Positions 23,355 through 32,526 of a stretch of 35,075 bases of DNA are shown here, in pieces; position 1 is the stretch's first letter; every line of letters begins with the position of its first letter. A program made the position numbers and the translations under genes. The notes below the pieces were generated by a model. The model made no database searches. It had not been told where the DNA came from and saw nothing but the letters and a program-made list of their open reading frames with translations. This DNA comes from Ignavibacteria bacterium (GTDB lineage Bacteria > Bacteroidota > Ignavibacteria > Ignavibacteriales > Melioribacteraceae), in the NCBI GenBank assembly GCA_009773205.1, contig WPAE01000038.1, positions 1-35,075 of the forward strand, read 5' to 3'.

Positions 23355-25438
23355 CTTTTCTCAATCCAGCTCTGTTGTTGGGTTTGCTCGCTGCTGCGAT
23401 TCCAATCGTACTCCACTTTTTGAATCTGCGAAAACTCAGAACTATTGATTTCAGCACGCTTGCGTTTCTTAAGGAATTGCAGAAGACGAAAATCCGCCGG
23501 ATAAAATTAAAGCAGTGGCTTCTTTTGCTTTTGCGGGTTTTGATAATTGTATTTCTTGTTATGGCATTTGCGAGACCAACTTTAAAAACAATTTTTATTG
23601 GCGAGTCATCAGCCGCAAAAACCACCGCAGTAATTATTCTAGATAATACTTTCAGTATGTCTGTAGTTGGAGAAAAAGGCTCGCGGTTAAACAACTTTAA
23701 GCAGATTGCGAAGAATCTTCTTAACAATTTCCAGCCCGGTGATGAAATTGCATTGCTTACATTTAGCAGCATTAGCCAAGCCGTTCCATCAAGTAACTTA
23801 GCTCAAGTAAAAAAGGAAATTGACGAAACTGAGATTTCCAACATAAGCAGAACAATTAACGAAGCAATGATAAAAGCCGTGCAAATTTTGTTTGCTTCAA
23901 AAAATTTTAACAAAGAGATTTATTTGCTAAGCGACCTACAGAAAAACAGACTCGCAAATTCAGCCTCGGAATTATCTCAAATTGGTAAAAATCTAACGCC
24001 AGATACGCGTTTGTATATTTGGGAAAGTAACGCAAGTGATGTAACTAATCTTGGAATTGAAGAATTAAAACCGAATAATCAAATTTACGAACCAGGAAAA
24101 GAAGTTGGCTTTTCCGCTCTTGTTAAAAATTACTCAAACGTTTCTGTAAATGAGAATGTTGTTTCCTTTTTTGTAAATGGAAAAAGATCGGCACAGAAGA
24201 ATATTTCTCTAGCCGGCGGCGAATTAAAAGAAGTTTCATTCGAAACAACTTTGCAAGATACCGGACTAGTAGAATTTTACGCGGAACTTGAAGATGATGC
24301 AGTACTTTATGACAACAAGCGGTTCTTTAGCATTTTTATTCCAAGTAAATTATCTCTTCTAATTTTGTATGATAAAGCCGAAGATTTAAAATTTGTAAAA
24401 CTTGCATTGGGCATTCCTAACTCTAGAGTTAATTTGAACGAAATGAAATTGGAGCAATTAGCATCAGCTAACCTTAACAAACATGATGTTCTTCTGCTTG
24501 TTGGTTCAGAAAGTTTACGCGAAAAGAAATCGTTATCAGATTATATTTCAGGCGGCGGAAATATAATAGCAATGCCCGGTTCTCAAAGCACACTAACTGG
24601 ATTCCAGAACTTGTGCAAAAGCATGCAAGTATCAGTTCCAAGTTCTGTTGTTGGCAAAGCCGGCTCGCCAGATTCTTTTACTCAATTTTCTAAAACAGAT
24701 TTTCAGCATCCACTTCTAAAAAATATTTTCGAAGAGAAAACCAAATCTCAAATTGAATCGCCGGAAATATTTTATTATTTCAAAAACACAATTAGTTCGA
24801 ATGGAAAGAATATAATTACGCTTGTAGACAACTCTTCGTTTCTTTCGGAACATCAATTAGGCAAGGGAAAAGTTTTGCTTTTCAACTCAGCGCCGGTTTT
24901 AAGCTGGAACACTTTTCCGTTAAAAGCATTTTTTGCACCACTCATTACTAAATCTCTTTTATACTGCTCTGTAAAGTCGGATAATGATTCAACAATAGTC
25001 TGCGGCGAAGAAGCTGTTGCCAATATTTCAAACGCACCAACTCAGCAAGTGGTAGTGAAATCTCCTTCCGGCGTTGATGAATATTTTGACATAGACTCTC
25101 TAACAAATAAAAAATATTTTCAGTATAAAAACACTAATGAAGCCGGCACATACAAAATATTTTCGAACAACACACTGCTTGATTACTTTTCTGTAAATCA
25201 TGATTGGCGCGAATCTGTTTTGGAATATTCAACTGAATCTGAATTTGCTGAATATCTATCAAAGATTGGATACGAAGGAAAGCTCGTTACTCTTTCAAGC
25301 GATAAAGATTATCTAAAAGAAATTTATCAATCCAGATTTGGAACCGAGCTTTGGAAATACTTTTTAATAGTTGTAATGATGCTTGCCATTGCGGAATCTT
25401 TGCTGGCAAGAAGCACTAAGAAAGATTTAACATTATGA
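23351..25438 (+). CDS. BatA-type VWA membrane protein
   Basis: A 695-aa membrane protein. Residues 1-75 are the BatA N-terminal domain with two spans (FLNPALLLGLLAAAIPIVLH, then the second near 53-75) joined by a basic cytoplasmic loop. A von Willebrand A domain follows, with the metal site DNTFS (Asp98, Thr100, Ser102), so Thr replaces the first Ser of the usual DxSxS. The middle is a CARDB-like or amidotransferase-like beta-rich region, and a final span occupies about 665-685. Relatives sit in Bat (aerotolerance) loci and beside MoxR ATPases, neither of which is here. The start overlaps the preceding stop (ATGA) and its stop overlaps the hflX start. It probably scaffolds envelope protein complexes. 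Confidence 0.85.
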   Translation: MTFLNPALLLGLLAAAIPIVLHFLNLRKLRTIDFSTLAFLKELQKTKIRRIKLKQWLLLLLRVLIIVFLVMAFARPTLKTIFIGESSAAKTTAVIILDNTFSMSVVGEKGSRLNNFKQIAKNLLNNFQPGDEIALLTFSSISQAVPSSNLAQVKKEIDETEISNISRTINEAMIKAVQILFASKNFNKEIYLLSDLQKNRLANSASELSQIGKNLTPDTRLYIWESNASDVTNLGIEELKPNNQIYEPGKEVGFSALVKNYSNVSVNENVVSFFVNGKRSAQKNISLAGGELKEVSFETTLQDTGLVEFYAELEDDAVLYDNKRFFSIFIPSKLSLLILYDKAEDLKFVKLALGIPNSRVNLNEMKLEQLASANLNKHDVLLLVGSESLREKKSLSDYISGGGNIIAMPGSQSTLTGFQNLCKSMQVSVPSSVVGKAGSPDSFTQFSKTDFQHPLLKNIFEEKTKSQIESPEIFYYFKNTISSNGKNIITLVDNSSFLSEHQLGKGKVLLFNSAPVLSWNTFPLKAFFAPLITKSLLYCSVKSDNDSTIVCGEEAVANISNAPTQQVVVKSPSGVDEYFDIDSLTNKKYFQYKNTNEAGTYKIFSNNTLLDYFSVNHDWRESVLEYSTESEFAEYLSKIGYEGKLVTLSSDKDYLKEIYQSRFGTELWKYFLIVVMMLAIAESLLARSTKKDLTL

Positions 25439-26703
25439 TTACATTAGCGCCACAGCCCAAAGAAAGAGCAATATTAATTGCACTTGCTTTCGGCGAATAT
25501 AACAAAGAACAAGTCGAAGAACATCTCGATGAATTAGAGCTGCTAACCGACACGGCAGGCGCCGAAACGGTTTTCAAAGTTATGCAAGAACGTTACCGTC
25601 CCGATCCCGCTTATTACATTGGCAAAGGCAAAGCCGAAGAAATCGCTCAGCTTGTAGAGCTTAACAATATTCAGTTAATAATTTTTGATGACGACTTGAA
25701 TGCAACGCAAGTGCGCAATCTCGAAAAACTCTTTGAAAGAAAAGTTTTGGATAGAAGCGGATTGATTTTAGACATTTTTGCTTCGCATGCAAAAACACGC
25801 GAAGCTAAAACGCAAGTTGAGCTTGCACAGCTTCAATATACACTGCCGCGTTTAACGCGAGCATGGACTCATCTTTCTAAGCAATACGGCGGAATTGGAA
25901 CAAAAGGGCCGGGCGAAACACAAATTGAAACTGACCGCAGAATAATACGCTTTCGAATAAGTAAATTAAAAGAGAACCTTAGAAAGATTGAATCTCAGCA
26001 TACAACAAAAAGCGCAAGCAGAAAAGATTTTCTTACTGCTACTTTAGTTGGATACACTAACGCCGGTAAATCAACTTTACTAAATAGATTAACTAACTCT
26101 GAAGTTCTTGTAGAAAACAAACTCTTTGCTACTCTTGATTCAACTACACGCTCTTTTGAACTGAGCAAGGGAAAAACAATTTTGCTTAGCGATACGGTGG
26201 GCTTTATTCGCAAGCTGCCTCATAATCTTGTGGCTTCTTTCAAAACTACACTTAATGTTGTGCGGGATGCCGACATTATAATTCACGTTGTGGATGTAAC
26301 GCATGATTTCTACGAAGATCATATACGTGTTGTAGAAGAAACTTTAGACGAGCTTGATGCAAAGAAGAAAACACAGATTGTGGTTTTTAACAAAGTAGAT
26401 GATTTGAAGAACAGAGAGCGTCTTGATCTTATCAAGAGTAATTTTCCGGACAGCATAATCGTTTCTGCAGAGAGAGGAATTAACATCAACGGCTTAAAAA
26501 GTAGGCTCACAGAAATTTACGAAAAATATTTCGGCGAAGTAGAGATTGAGATTCCAAACAGCGAAACGAGAAAAATTGCAAAGCTGTATGAGTTAGCAGA
26601 CGTTACTTCAATAAAATATTTGGATGATAAAGCAGTAATAAAATTTAGAGCAAGCTCATCAAATCAACAAAAAATTAAGAGGCTTCTTTATGAAACAGAA
26701 TAA
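25435..26703 (+). CDS. hflX: GTPase HflX (ribosome-splitting)
   Basis: A 422-aa translational GTPase that rescues stalled ribosomes by splitting the 70S particle. The N-terminal HflX domain (about 1-180) ends in the diagnostic QYGGIGTKGPGETQIE (150-165). The G domain has G1 GYTNAGKST (206-214), G3 DTVGFI (about 255-260) and G4 NKVD. The C-terminal region follows after residue about 365. The gene is complete and of normal length. It overlaps the BatA-type gene by ATGA, so a housekeeping GTPase ends an envelope operon. The C-terminal coupling is odd but similar mixed operons are known for hflX. Confidence 0.95.
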   Translation: MITLAPQPKERAILIALAFGEYNKEQVEEHLDELELLTDTAGAETVFKVMQERYRPDPAYYIGKGKAEEIAQLVELNNIQLIIFDDDLNATQVRNLEKLFERKVLDRSGLILDIFASHAKTREAKTQVELAQLQYTLPRLTRAWTHLSKQYGGIGTKGPGETQIETDRRIIRFRISKLKENLRKIESQHTTKSASRKDFLTATLVGYTNAGKSTLLNRLTNSEVLVENKLFATLDSTTRSFELSKGKTILLSDTVGFIRKLPHNLVASFKTTLNVVRDADIIIHVVDVTHDFYEDHIRVVEETLDELDAKKKTQIVVFNKVDDLKNRERLDLIKSNFPDSIIVSAERGININGLKSRLTEIYEKYFGEVEIEIPNSETRKIAKLYELADVTSIKYLDDKAVIKFRASSSNQQKIKRLLYETE

Positions 26704-26766
26704 ACATTATTTCTCGCCACGAAGTCTGTCTTAGTGCATTTTGTTTTAAACATTTGGAGTAAAAAA

Positions 26767-28323
26767 ATGAAACTAGTTATTGACGGTAGATCTTTAACAT
26801 TAGACAAGATTGATTTTTTCTTACGCGAAAATCCAATTGTAGAATTATCTGCCCATGCAAAAAAGAAAGTAATTGCTGCAAGAAAGTTAGTTGATGATTG
26901 GGTAGAAAAAGGAGAAACAATTTATGGTGTTACAACCGGCTTTGGCGGATTTTCAAGCGTAAAAATTTCTAAAGAGGATATTGAACAACTCCAAGAAAAT
27001 CTAATTATAAGCCACACAGCAGGAGTTGGAGAAAATTTGCCGCCGTTTATAGTTAAGCTTATGATGCTTCTTCGCGCAAATGCATTAGCAAGTGGTTTCT
27101 CCGGAATTAAACTTGATACGCTTCGGCTTCTTCTTGGTATGATGAACAGCAACATCATTCCGGTTATTCCTTCGCAAGGCTCTGTGGGCGCTAGCGGAGA
27201 TTTAGCCCCACTTGCTCATTTAGTCTTAGCTATGATTGGCAAAAGCGATGTTCAAATAGTAAAAAATGTTTTAGATGAAAAAGCCGCGTTAACCAAACAA
27301 ATTTCATCTGCAAAAGCTCTTAAGCAGTTTGGGTTATCTCCGGTTAAGCTTGCCGCAAAGGAAGGTTTAGCTTTAATTAACGGCACTCAAATGATGACTG
27401 CTTTTGGAGCTTATATTTGTATAGAAGCAAAGAAACTGATAAAACTTGCAGATGTTTCTGGCGCGCTATCTCACGAAGCGCTTCGTTCTACTGATAAAGC
27501 TTACGATTTACGGGTTCACTATTTGCGTCCTTATCCCGGACAAATAGCCACGGCCAAAAACATGCTTGCGCTTTTGAAGAACAGCGAAATTCGTAATTCA
27601 CATTTAACAAACGATCCACGAGTACAAGATTCATACTCAATTCGCTGCATTCCTCAAGTACACGGCGCTTCAAGAGATGCAATAGATTATGTTTGCTCAA
27701 GAATTGAAATAGAACTCAATTCTGTGAATGATAATCCAATAATTTTTCCGGATGATAAAGATTATATCAGCAGCGGAAATTTTCATGGACAGCCGCTGGC
27801 TCTTCCGTTAGATTTTTTGGCAATTGCTCTTTCAGAAATTGCAGATATTGCCGAGCGAAGAATTGACCGGCTTACAAATGGTTCATCCGAAAAACTTCCA
27901 AAGTTTTTAGCAAAAGATGGCGGACTCAATTCCGGGTACATGATAGCTCAATACACTGCCGCCGCACTTGTCTCAGAAAACAAAGTTCTTTCTCACCCGG
28001 CAAGTGTAGATTCAATTCCAACTTCTGCAGGCAAAGAAGATTTGAACTCTATGGGATCTATCTCTGCCAGAAAGTGCCATCAAGTATTGAAAAATGTTCA
28101 AACTGTAATTGCTATTGAGTTGCTGCTTGCCGCTCAAGGTGTGGATTTCTTAAAACCATTAAAGTGTGGAGTTGGAACAAACATAGCTTATAGTACTATA
28201 CGTAAAAAAATTCCTACACTAAAGAATGATAGAATTCTCTACGACGATACAAAACGCATTCTCGGATTAGTTTATAGCGGGAAAATTCTAAATGAAGTTG
28301 AAAGAATTGTAAAACTGATTTAA
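26767..28323 (+). CDS. hutH: Histidine ammonia-lyase-like enzyme
   Basis: A 518-aa member of the MIO ammonia-lyase family, which converts histidine to urocanate and ammonia. The cofactor forms itself from Ala142-Ser143-Gly144 (GSVGASGDLAPLAH), at the same numbers as in Pseudomonas HutH. Tyr53 (YGVTTGFG) and His83 (ISHTAGVG) also align; the Ser-His pair favours histidine over aromatic substrates. A further catalytic Glu lies in TSAGKED. The ATG at 26767 with GGAG seven bases upstream is preferred to the upstream TTG at 26734. No hutU, hutI or hutG is nearby, so the pathway is incomplete here. A tyrosine or phenylalanine ammonia-lyase, or an aminomutase, cannot be excluded. It is 63 bases after hflX. 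Confidence 0.85.
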   Translation: MKLVIDGRSLTLDKIDFFLRENPIVELSAHAKKKVIAARKLVDDWVEKGETIYGVTTGFGGFSSVKISKEDIEQLQENLIISHTAGVGENLPPFIVKLMMLLRANALASGFSGIKLDTLRLLLGMMNSNIIPVIPSQGSVGASGDLAPLAHLVLAMIGKSDVQIVKNVLDEKAALTKQISSAKALKQFGLSPVKLAAKEGLALINGTQMMTAFGAYICIEAKKLIKLADVSGALSHEALRSTDKAYDLRVHYLRPYPGQIATAKNMLALLKNSEIRNSHLTNDPRVQDSYSIRCIPQVHGASRDAIDYVCSRIEIELNSVNDNPIIFPDDKDYISSGNFHGQPLALPLDFLAIALSEIADIAERRIDRLTNGSSEKLPKFLAKDGGLNSGYMIAQYTAAALVSENKVLSHPASVDSIPTSAGKEDLNSMGSISARKCHQVLKNVQTVIAIELLLAAQGVDFLKPLKCGVGTNIAYSTIRKKIPTLKNDRILYDDTKRILGLVYSGKILNEVERIVKLI

Positions 28324-28405
28324 TCATACCAAGATGTTCTGTCTGCGAGTGTAACATCTAAGTTCAAGAACTTTTTACATCACAATAAATGAAAAAATTA
28401 TTCTA

Positions 28406-28413
28406 TAAATTTG
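28406..28413 (+). promoter_or_regulatory. -7 box of the small lipoprotein gene
   Basis: TAAATTTG matches TAnnTTTG, 23 bases before the ATG at 28437. The upstream -33 position has only a T-run. Confidence 0.5.
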
Positions 28414-28436
28414 AGCGGAATTTTTAGGAGAGTGTC

Positions 28437-28775
28437 ATGAAAAAATTAACTTCTTTACTTTTGGTTTTTGTTTTATTAACAACGGCATGTTCAACAGAGC
28501 CCCCAAGCGTTCGTGTTCAAAATTTAAGAACCAACAAAGCTAACGTTCAAATAAAGCTGGCTAATTCAAACACCATTAATATCAACGATGTCAGCGCAGG
28601 CGCAACTTCATCTTATCGGGAAGTTGTTTCAGGAACCGCAATGGCTACTGCTGTTATTCAAAATGAAAAAGATTCTCCATCTATACTTTTTACTGCTAAT
28701 GATGACAAGAATTATACTGTAGTTATACAGACCGGAACAACTCCAACTTTAAAAGTTGATGTAACCGATAAGTAA
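28437..28775 (+). CDS. Small lipoprotein, unknown function
   Basis: A 112-aa lipoprotein with signal peptide and lipobox TTACS (Cys18). The mature 95 residues look like one small beta-sandwich (VQIKLANSNTININDVSAGATS, and later YTVVIQTG) with no recognised family and no further cysteines. It has its own -7 box, a strong ribosome site (AGGAG) and a clear terminator 21 bases after its stop, so it is a single-gene unit, probably well expressed. It stands between hutH and a purine permease gene; no functional link to either is evident. Confidence 0.8.
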   Translation: MKKLTSLLLVFVLLTTACSTEPPSVRVQNLRTNKANVQIKLANSNTININDVSAGATSSYREVVSGTAMATAVIQNEKDSPSILFTANDDKNYTVVIQTGTTPTLKVDVTDK

Positions 28776-28796
28776 ATTGACTGGTTACTTTCTTTT

Positions 28797-28830
28797 AGCC
28801 GTTTCATCAAGAAACGGCTTATTCGTTTTC
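28797..28830 (+). terminator. Terminator of the small lipoprotein gene
   Basis: Stem AGCCGTTTC (28797-28805) with GAAACGGCT (28811-28819), loop ATCAA, followed by TATTCGTTTTC. It is a standard factor-independent terminator. Confidence 0.88.
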
Positions 28831-28915
28831 AGCACGCAATAAAATTTTGATTGAGATTCTAATTTCTAAAGTTTAGTTTGCAAGTATTAATCCTATATAA
28901 GCTAGTTAAGGCGTT

Positions 28916-30235
28916 ATGGAAAAATACTTCGACTTCAAATCTCAAAACACGAATTACAAAACAGAAATTCTTGCTGGCATTACTACTTTCCTTGCCACTA
29001 TGTACATAATTGTTGTAAATCCGGCAATAATTTCGCAATGCGGAATGCCTTTTAATGGAGTTCTTACCGCAACAGTTTTGGTAAGTGCATTCAGTAGTAT
29101 AGCAATGGGCGTTTATGCCAAGAACCCAATTGTAGTTGCGCCGGGCATGGGAATAAATGCATTCTTTACTTATTCGGTTGTTTTGGGAATGGGTGTAAAG
29201 TGGGAAGTTGCACTTGGTACCGTGTTTTGGGCTGGCGTAATTTTTCTTCTGCTCTCCGTCTTTAATATTCGTGTCAAAATTTTGCAGTCTATTCCTCGTC
29301 AGTTACGTTATGCTATTTCTGCCGGCATTGGTTTGTTCATTACTTTTATTGGGTTTGTTAATGCAAAATTTATTGTGGCAGACCCCACAACATTAGTTGG
29401 AATAGCAGGACTCAACGCAGTTACTATAACTTTTCTTGTAGGTCTAATTGTTACTTCGATTTTGGTTATTAAAAGGATTAACGGTGCATTAATTGCAGGA
29501 ATAATATTTACAACACTTTTAGCTATTCCAATTGGAAGATTTTATGGAGATGCTTCAGCAGTAAATTTTGGAACAACAACGTTAGTTACTTGGAATGGTT
29601 TATTCTCATTGCCGGATTTCAGTTTAGTATTCAAGCTCGATATTGTTAACTCACTTCAATTTGCTTTTGTCCCAGTAATTTTTGCTTTCTTGTTTACCGA
29701 TCTGTTCGATTCGCTATCAACATTTATCGGTGTTGCTGAAGCTGCAAATTTAGTTGATGAAAATGGCGAGCCTCTTCGTGTAAAAGAGTCTTTAATTGCA
29801 GATGCCTTTTCTACTACAATTTCTGGTTTATTTGGCACAAGTTCTGGCACGGCTTACATAGAATCTGCCGCCGGTGTTGAGCAGGGAGGAAGAACAGGAT
29901 TTACAGCAATTACTGCTGGATTGTTGTTTCTTCCTTTTATGTTTTTGGCTCCGCTTCTTTCTGTAATTCCATCCATTGCTACAGCTCCTGCTTTGATATT
30001 AGTTGGTGTTTTTATGATGAGACCTGTTATTAAAATTAATTGGCTCAAACTTGATGACGCAATTCCTGCTTTCTTAGGTATGGTTCTTATTCCTTTAACT
30101 TATTCTATTACACACGGTATTATTTGGGGATTTATTTCTTGGACAATAATTAAAATTGCGATTGGCAAAAGAGAGGAAGTAAGCTGGATTTTAGTGTTAA
30201 TTGATATTTTGGCTGTTGCAGCAATATTGCTTTAA
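28916..30235 (+). CDS. AzgA-type purine permease (NCS2)
   Basis: A 439-aa inner-membrane transporter of the AzgA/PbuG branch of the NCS2 family, which imports adenine, guanine or hypoxanthine by proton symport. Around a dozen hydrophobic spans are visible. Family motifs include TKTEILAGITTFLAT-like YKTEILAGITTFLATMYI (residues 14-31), PIVVAPGMGINAFF in the first half, and GTSSGTAYIESAAGVEQGGR in the second, which is diagnostic for the branch. The gene is complete. It stands alone with no purine-metabolism neighbours, and no riboswitch is visible in the 110 bases between the lipoprotein terminator and the start. Substrate choice cannot be read with certainty. Confidence 0.92.
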   Translation: MEKYFDFKSQNTNYKTEILAGITTFLATMYIIVVNPAIISQCGMPFNGVLTATVLVSAFSSIAMGVYAKNPIVVAPGMGINAFFTYSVVLGMGVKWEVALGTVFWAGVIFLLLSVFNIRVKILQSIPRQLRYAISAGIGLFITFIGFVNAKFIVADPTTLVGIAGLNAVTITFLVGLIVTSILVIKRINGALIAGIIFTTLLAIPIGRFYGDASAVNFGTTTLVTWNGLFSLPDFSLVFKLDIVNSLQFAFVPVIFAFLFTDLFDSLSTFIGVAEAANLVDENGEPLRVKESLIADAFSTTISGLFGTSSGTAYIESAAGVEQGGRTGFTAITAGLLFLPFMFLAPLLSVIPSIATAPALILVGVFMMRPVIKINWLKLDDAIPAFLGMVLIPLTYSITHGIIWGFISWTIIKIAIGKREEVSWILVLIDILAVAAILL

Positions 30236-30236
30236 G

Positions 30237-30300
30237 GCATCTATAAAAACATAAACATTCTTTGCCGGTTATGCGGGTTTTTAAAAAATTATAGATATGC
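30237..30300. terminator. Weak bidirectional terminator
   Basis: An imperfect inverted repeat, GCATCTATAA at 30237-30246 with TTATAGATATGC at 30289-30300, encloses a small CCG/CGG hairpin followed by a T-run (CGGGTTTTT). It separates the convergent permease and kinase genes. Confidence 0.45.
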
Positions 30301-30302
30301 AT

Positions 30303-31730
30303 TTAATCAAAACGAACAGATTTAAGTGAAATTATAAATATAGAACCTTTTGGGGAGTTGTCTTCTAAGCTTATTTCGCCGCCAATAGAGTTGATTATAG
30401 ATTTCGCTAAACTGAGTCCGAGACCATAACCTTTTACACCTAAATTTTCAACATCATTAGAGCGGAAAAACTTATCGAAGATTTTACTTTTATCTGCTTC
30501 GGCAATTCCAATTCCAGAATCAATAACTTTAATTTTACAATTATTATTATTGTTTGAAGCTGTTATTGTTACTGGCGAATCCGAAGAATACTTTAGCGCA
30601 TTCTCTATAATATTACTTAAAGCGATTATAAAGTGTTCTACATTTCCTTTAATGTAAATGCTTTCTGCTATAATACTCTTTACACGAGTTTTCTTTGTTG
30701 AAGATTTTAAAATTTCTTCTACCGCCGAGTTCAGATTGAAAACGGAATTGCAGTTTGTTCTAGCGTGTTCATCTCGTGCAAGAATTAAAAGAGATTTGAT
30801 AATTAGTGTCATTCTATCAGACTGCTCTTTAATAATCTTGATCGAATCATTTGAATGTTGATCAAATGCTTGTGATTTGAGAAGCAGTTCCAATTCAGAA
30901 TTAATTACAGTGAGCGGAGTTAATAGCTGATGTGAAGCATTATCCGAAAAGGAAGAAATCTGTTGTATCTGATTCTCTAAACGTGAGAACAAATTATTTA
31001 ATGTTAATTTTAGCTTGCTAAGTTCATCATGCGGATCAGAATCCAAAACAAGTTTTTCTTTAAGATTTGTAGCTGTAATTTTATCTGCCGTTTCAATTAT
31101 AGCATTAAGCGGTTGAAATGTTTTCTTGGAAATTATAACACTAATCACAACAATTATAACTAGTAAAAAAGGCAAAAGAAGTACGTTATAGAAAAAAATA
31201 TTTTTTATAGCTGTATCAATTCTTAGTTTTCTGGCAGAGAGCTGCAAAAAGCCTACAAACACACCATGTTCATTAAACAGTTTTCTATAACCTGTGCGTA
31301 CAACTTCCCGGATTGTTTCTGTATTTTCAAAATATTCAAAAGTATTAAATGTTGGAAATGATAAGCGCACAGGAGCAAACATTTTAATGTTTTCACTTTG
31401 CAAAATAATCTTTCCGTTTTTCGAATAAATTTGTAGAAAAAAAGGATTGTCGTTTAGTTCCACTAAAGCAGATTCTTCAAATTCACTTTGGCGAATGATT
31501 TCTATAGAATTATTCTTAATTCTAAAGGCAGAAGCAATATGTTCAATTTCGTGGCTAATTTTTGCATCGAGTACCGCAGTAAGCTGGAAGGTAATAACGA
31601 AATAAAGAATCACATTAAAGATTAGTAAAAAAGCAATAAACGCCGATGCTATCATAAAAGCATTGCGTTTAACCGTTTTGGAAAGATTAATGTTTAAGCA
31701 CTTCATCAGCAAAGAAAATATAACCTTCAC
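30303..31730 (-). CDS. Sensor histidine kinase
   Basis: A 475-aa membrane kinase that autophosphorylates and passes phosphate to the response regulator encoded just upstream. Domains in order: span 1 at about 27-49, a periplasmic part of about 130 residues, span 2 at about 179-201, a HAMP linker (203-258), and a HisKA domain with phospho-acceptor His267 (NASHQLLTPLT). The ATPase domain has the N box (NIIENALKYS), G1 (DSGIGIAEAD), F box (FDKFF) and G2 (GYGLGLSLAKS). The GTG start at 31730 has AGGA nine bases upstream but overlaps the regulator by 44 bases; an ATG at 31706 overlaps less and lacks a ribosome site. The stimulus is unknown. Organisation resembles QseC/CusS-type sensors. Confidence 0.93.
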   Translation of the reverse strand: MKVIFSLLMKCLNINLSKTVKRNAFMIASAFIAFLLIFNVILYFVITFQLTAVLDAKISHEIEHIASAFRIKNNSIEIIRQSEFEESALVELNDNPFFLQIYSKNGKIILQSENIKMFAPVRLSFPTFNTFEYFENTETIREVVRTGYRKLFNEHGVFVGFLQLSARKLRIDTAIKNIFFYNVLLLPFLLVIIVVISVIISKKTFQPLNAIIETADKITATNLKEKLVLDSDPHDELSKLKLTLNNLFSRLENQIQQISSFSDNASHQLLTPLTVINSELELLLKSQAFDQHSNDSIKIIKEQSDRMTLIIKSLLILARDEHARTNCNSVFNLNSAVEEILKSSTKKTRVKSIIAESIYIKGNVEHFIIALSNIIENALKYSSDSPVTITASNNNNNCKIKVIDSGIGIAEADKSKIFDKFFRSNDVENLGVKGYGLGLSLAKSIINSIGGEISLEDNSPKGSIFIISLKSVRFD

Positions 31731-32370
31731 CGTAAATTGTCCTTATATAGCTTTTATGTGTTTTACTTTCAAGTTTACGCCTCAAGTTTTTAATAGTAAC
31801 TTCAACAATGTTTGAAAGAGGCGAGCATTTGGTTCCCCAAGCCTGCTGGCAAATTTGATCTTTGCTAACAATTGAATTTTTGTTTTTCAAAAAGAATTTC
31901 AAAAGGTCATATTCTTTCTGGCTCAGCTTAATAATTTCGTTCGGCTTAACAAGAGTATGATCTACTAGATTTAGAGTGCAATTGTTAAAACCAAGTTCTG
32001 TAGTTGTAGAATGAAATCTTCTAACAACAGCATTTACTCTTGCTAAAAGCTCATCGAATGAAAAAGGCTTTGTAATATAATCATCTGCTCCTGCATTAAG
32101 AGCCTCAACTTTGTTGGAAATATCGCTTAATGCAGTTAAAAGAATAATTGGAGCTTTAATCTCGCGCTCTCGCAAAATCTTACATACTTCTAATCCAGAA
32201 AGTTTTGGCATTCGCCAATCAAGTATAATTACATCGAAAACGATCTTTTCTACAGCAGCTAATGCAGCTTCACCGTTAGGCACTGCCATCGGATGAAATC
32301 CAATTTCTAAAAACCTTTTCTTCAGTGTACCGGCAATTTGTTTTTCATCCTCGGCAATTAATATTTCCAA
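31687..32370 (-). CDS. OmpR-family response regulator
   Basis: A 227-aa transcription regulator partnered with the overlapping kinase gene. Receiver domain 1-120: acidic pair EDE (7-9), phospho-acceptor Asp51 (IILDWRMP), Thr79 and Lys101 (ITKPF). The winged-helix DNA-binding domain follows (about 130-225; SQKEYDLLKFFL, VEVTIKNLRRKL and IRTIYGEGYIF are typical). It starts with TTG at 32370, with GAGGA eight bases upstream; no ATG is in range. It is divergent from the cytochrome gene at 32527 across a 156-base region, so the cytochrome gene is a natural candidate target. Confidence 0.95.
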   Translation of the reverse strand: MEILIAEDEKQIAGTLKKRFLEIGFHPMAVPNGEAALAAVEKIVFDVIILDWRMPKLSGLEVCKILREREIKAPIILLTALSDISNKVEALNAGADDYITKPFSFDELLARVNAVVRRFHSTTTELGFNNCTLNLVDHTLVKPNEIIKLSQKEYDLLKFFLKNKNSIVSKDQICQQAWGTKCSPLSNIVEVTIKNLRRKLESKTHKSYIRTIYGEGYIFFADEVLKH

Positions 32371-32427
32371 ATATATTTCCTCACAATTTTTAATTAAAAT
32401 AGCAAAAATGAACTTCTCTTTACAATT

Positions 32428-32458
32428 ATGAAATTTTTTTCATCATATTTAATTTCAT
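32428..32458. promoter_or_regulatory. Possible operator between regulator and cytochrome genes
   Basis: ATGAAA and TTTCAT form a six-base palindrome around TTTT (32428-32443), and a further TTTCAT follows at 32453-32458, so two copies lie 15 bases apart. OmpR-type regulators bind direct repeats, usually about 10-11 bases apart, so this is only suggestive. Confidence 0.3.
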
Positions 32459-32498
32459 TCGGATTTACTTGTCTGATATTTTTATTTAGCAAAAAGAA

Positions 32499-32506
32499 TA
32501 ACTTTG
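32499..32506 (+). promoter_or_regulatory. Likely -7 box of the cytochrome gene
   Basis: TAACTTTG matches TAnnTTTG. It precedes the start at 32527 by 20 bases, and the strong AGGAGG ribosome site by about a dozen. No good -33 TTG is at 19-21 bases; the nearest is 27 bases away. Confidence 0.45.
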
Positions 32507-32526
32507 TCCTAAAATAAGGAGGAAAA

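Noticed and set aside
28324-28436. A riboswitch before the small lipoprotein or purine permease
   Set aside because: The gaps are short and I see no purine-aptamer-like three-way junction or leader terminator.
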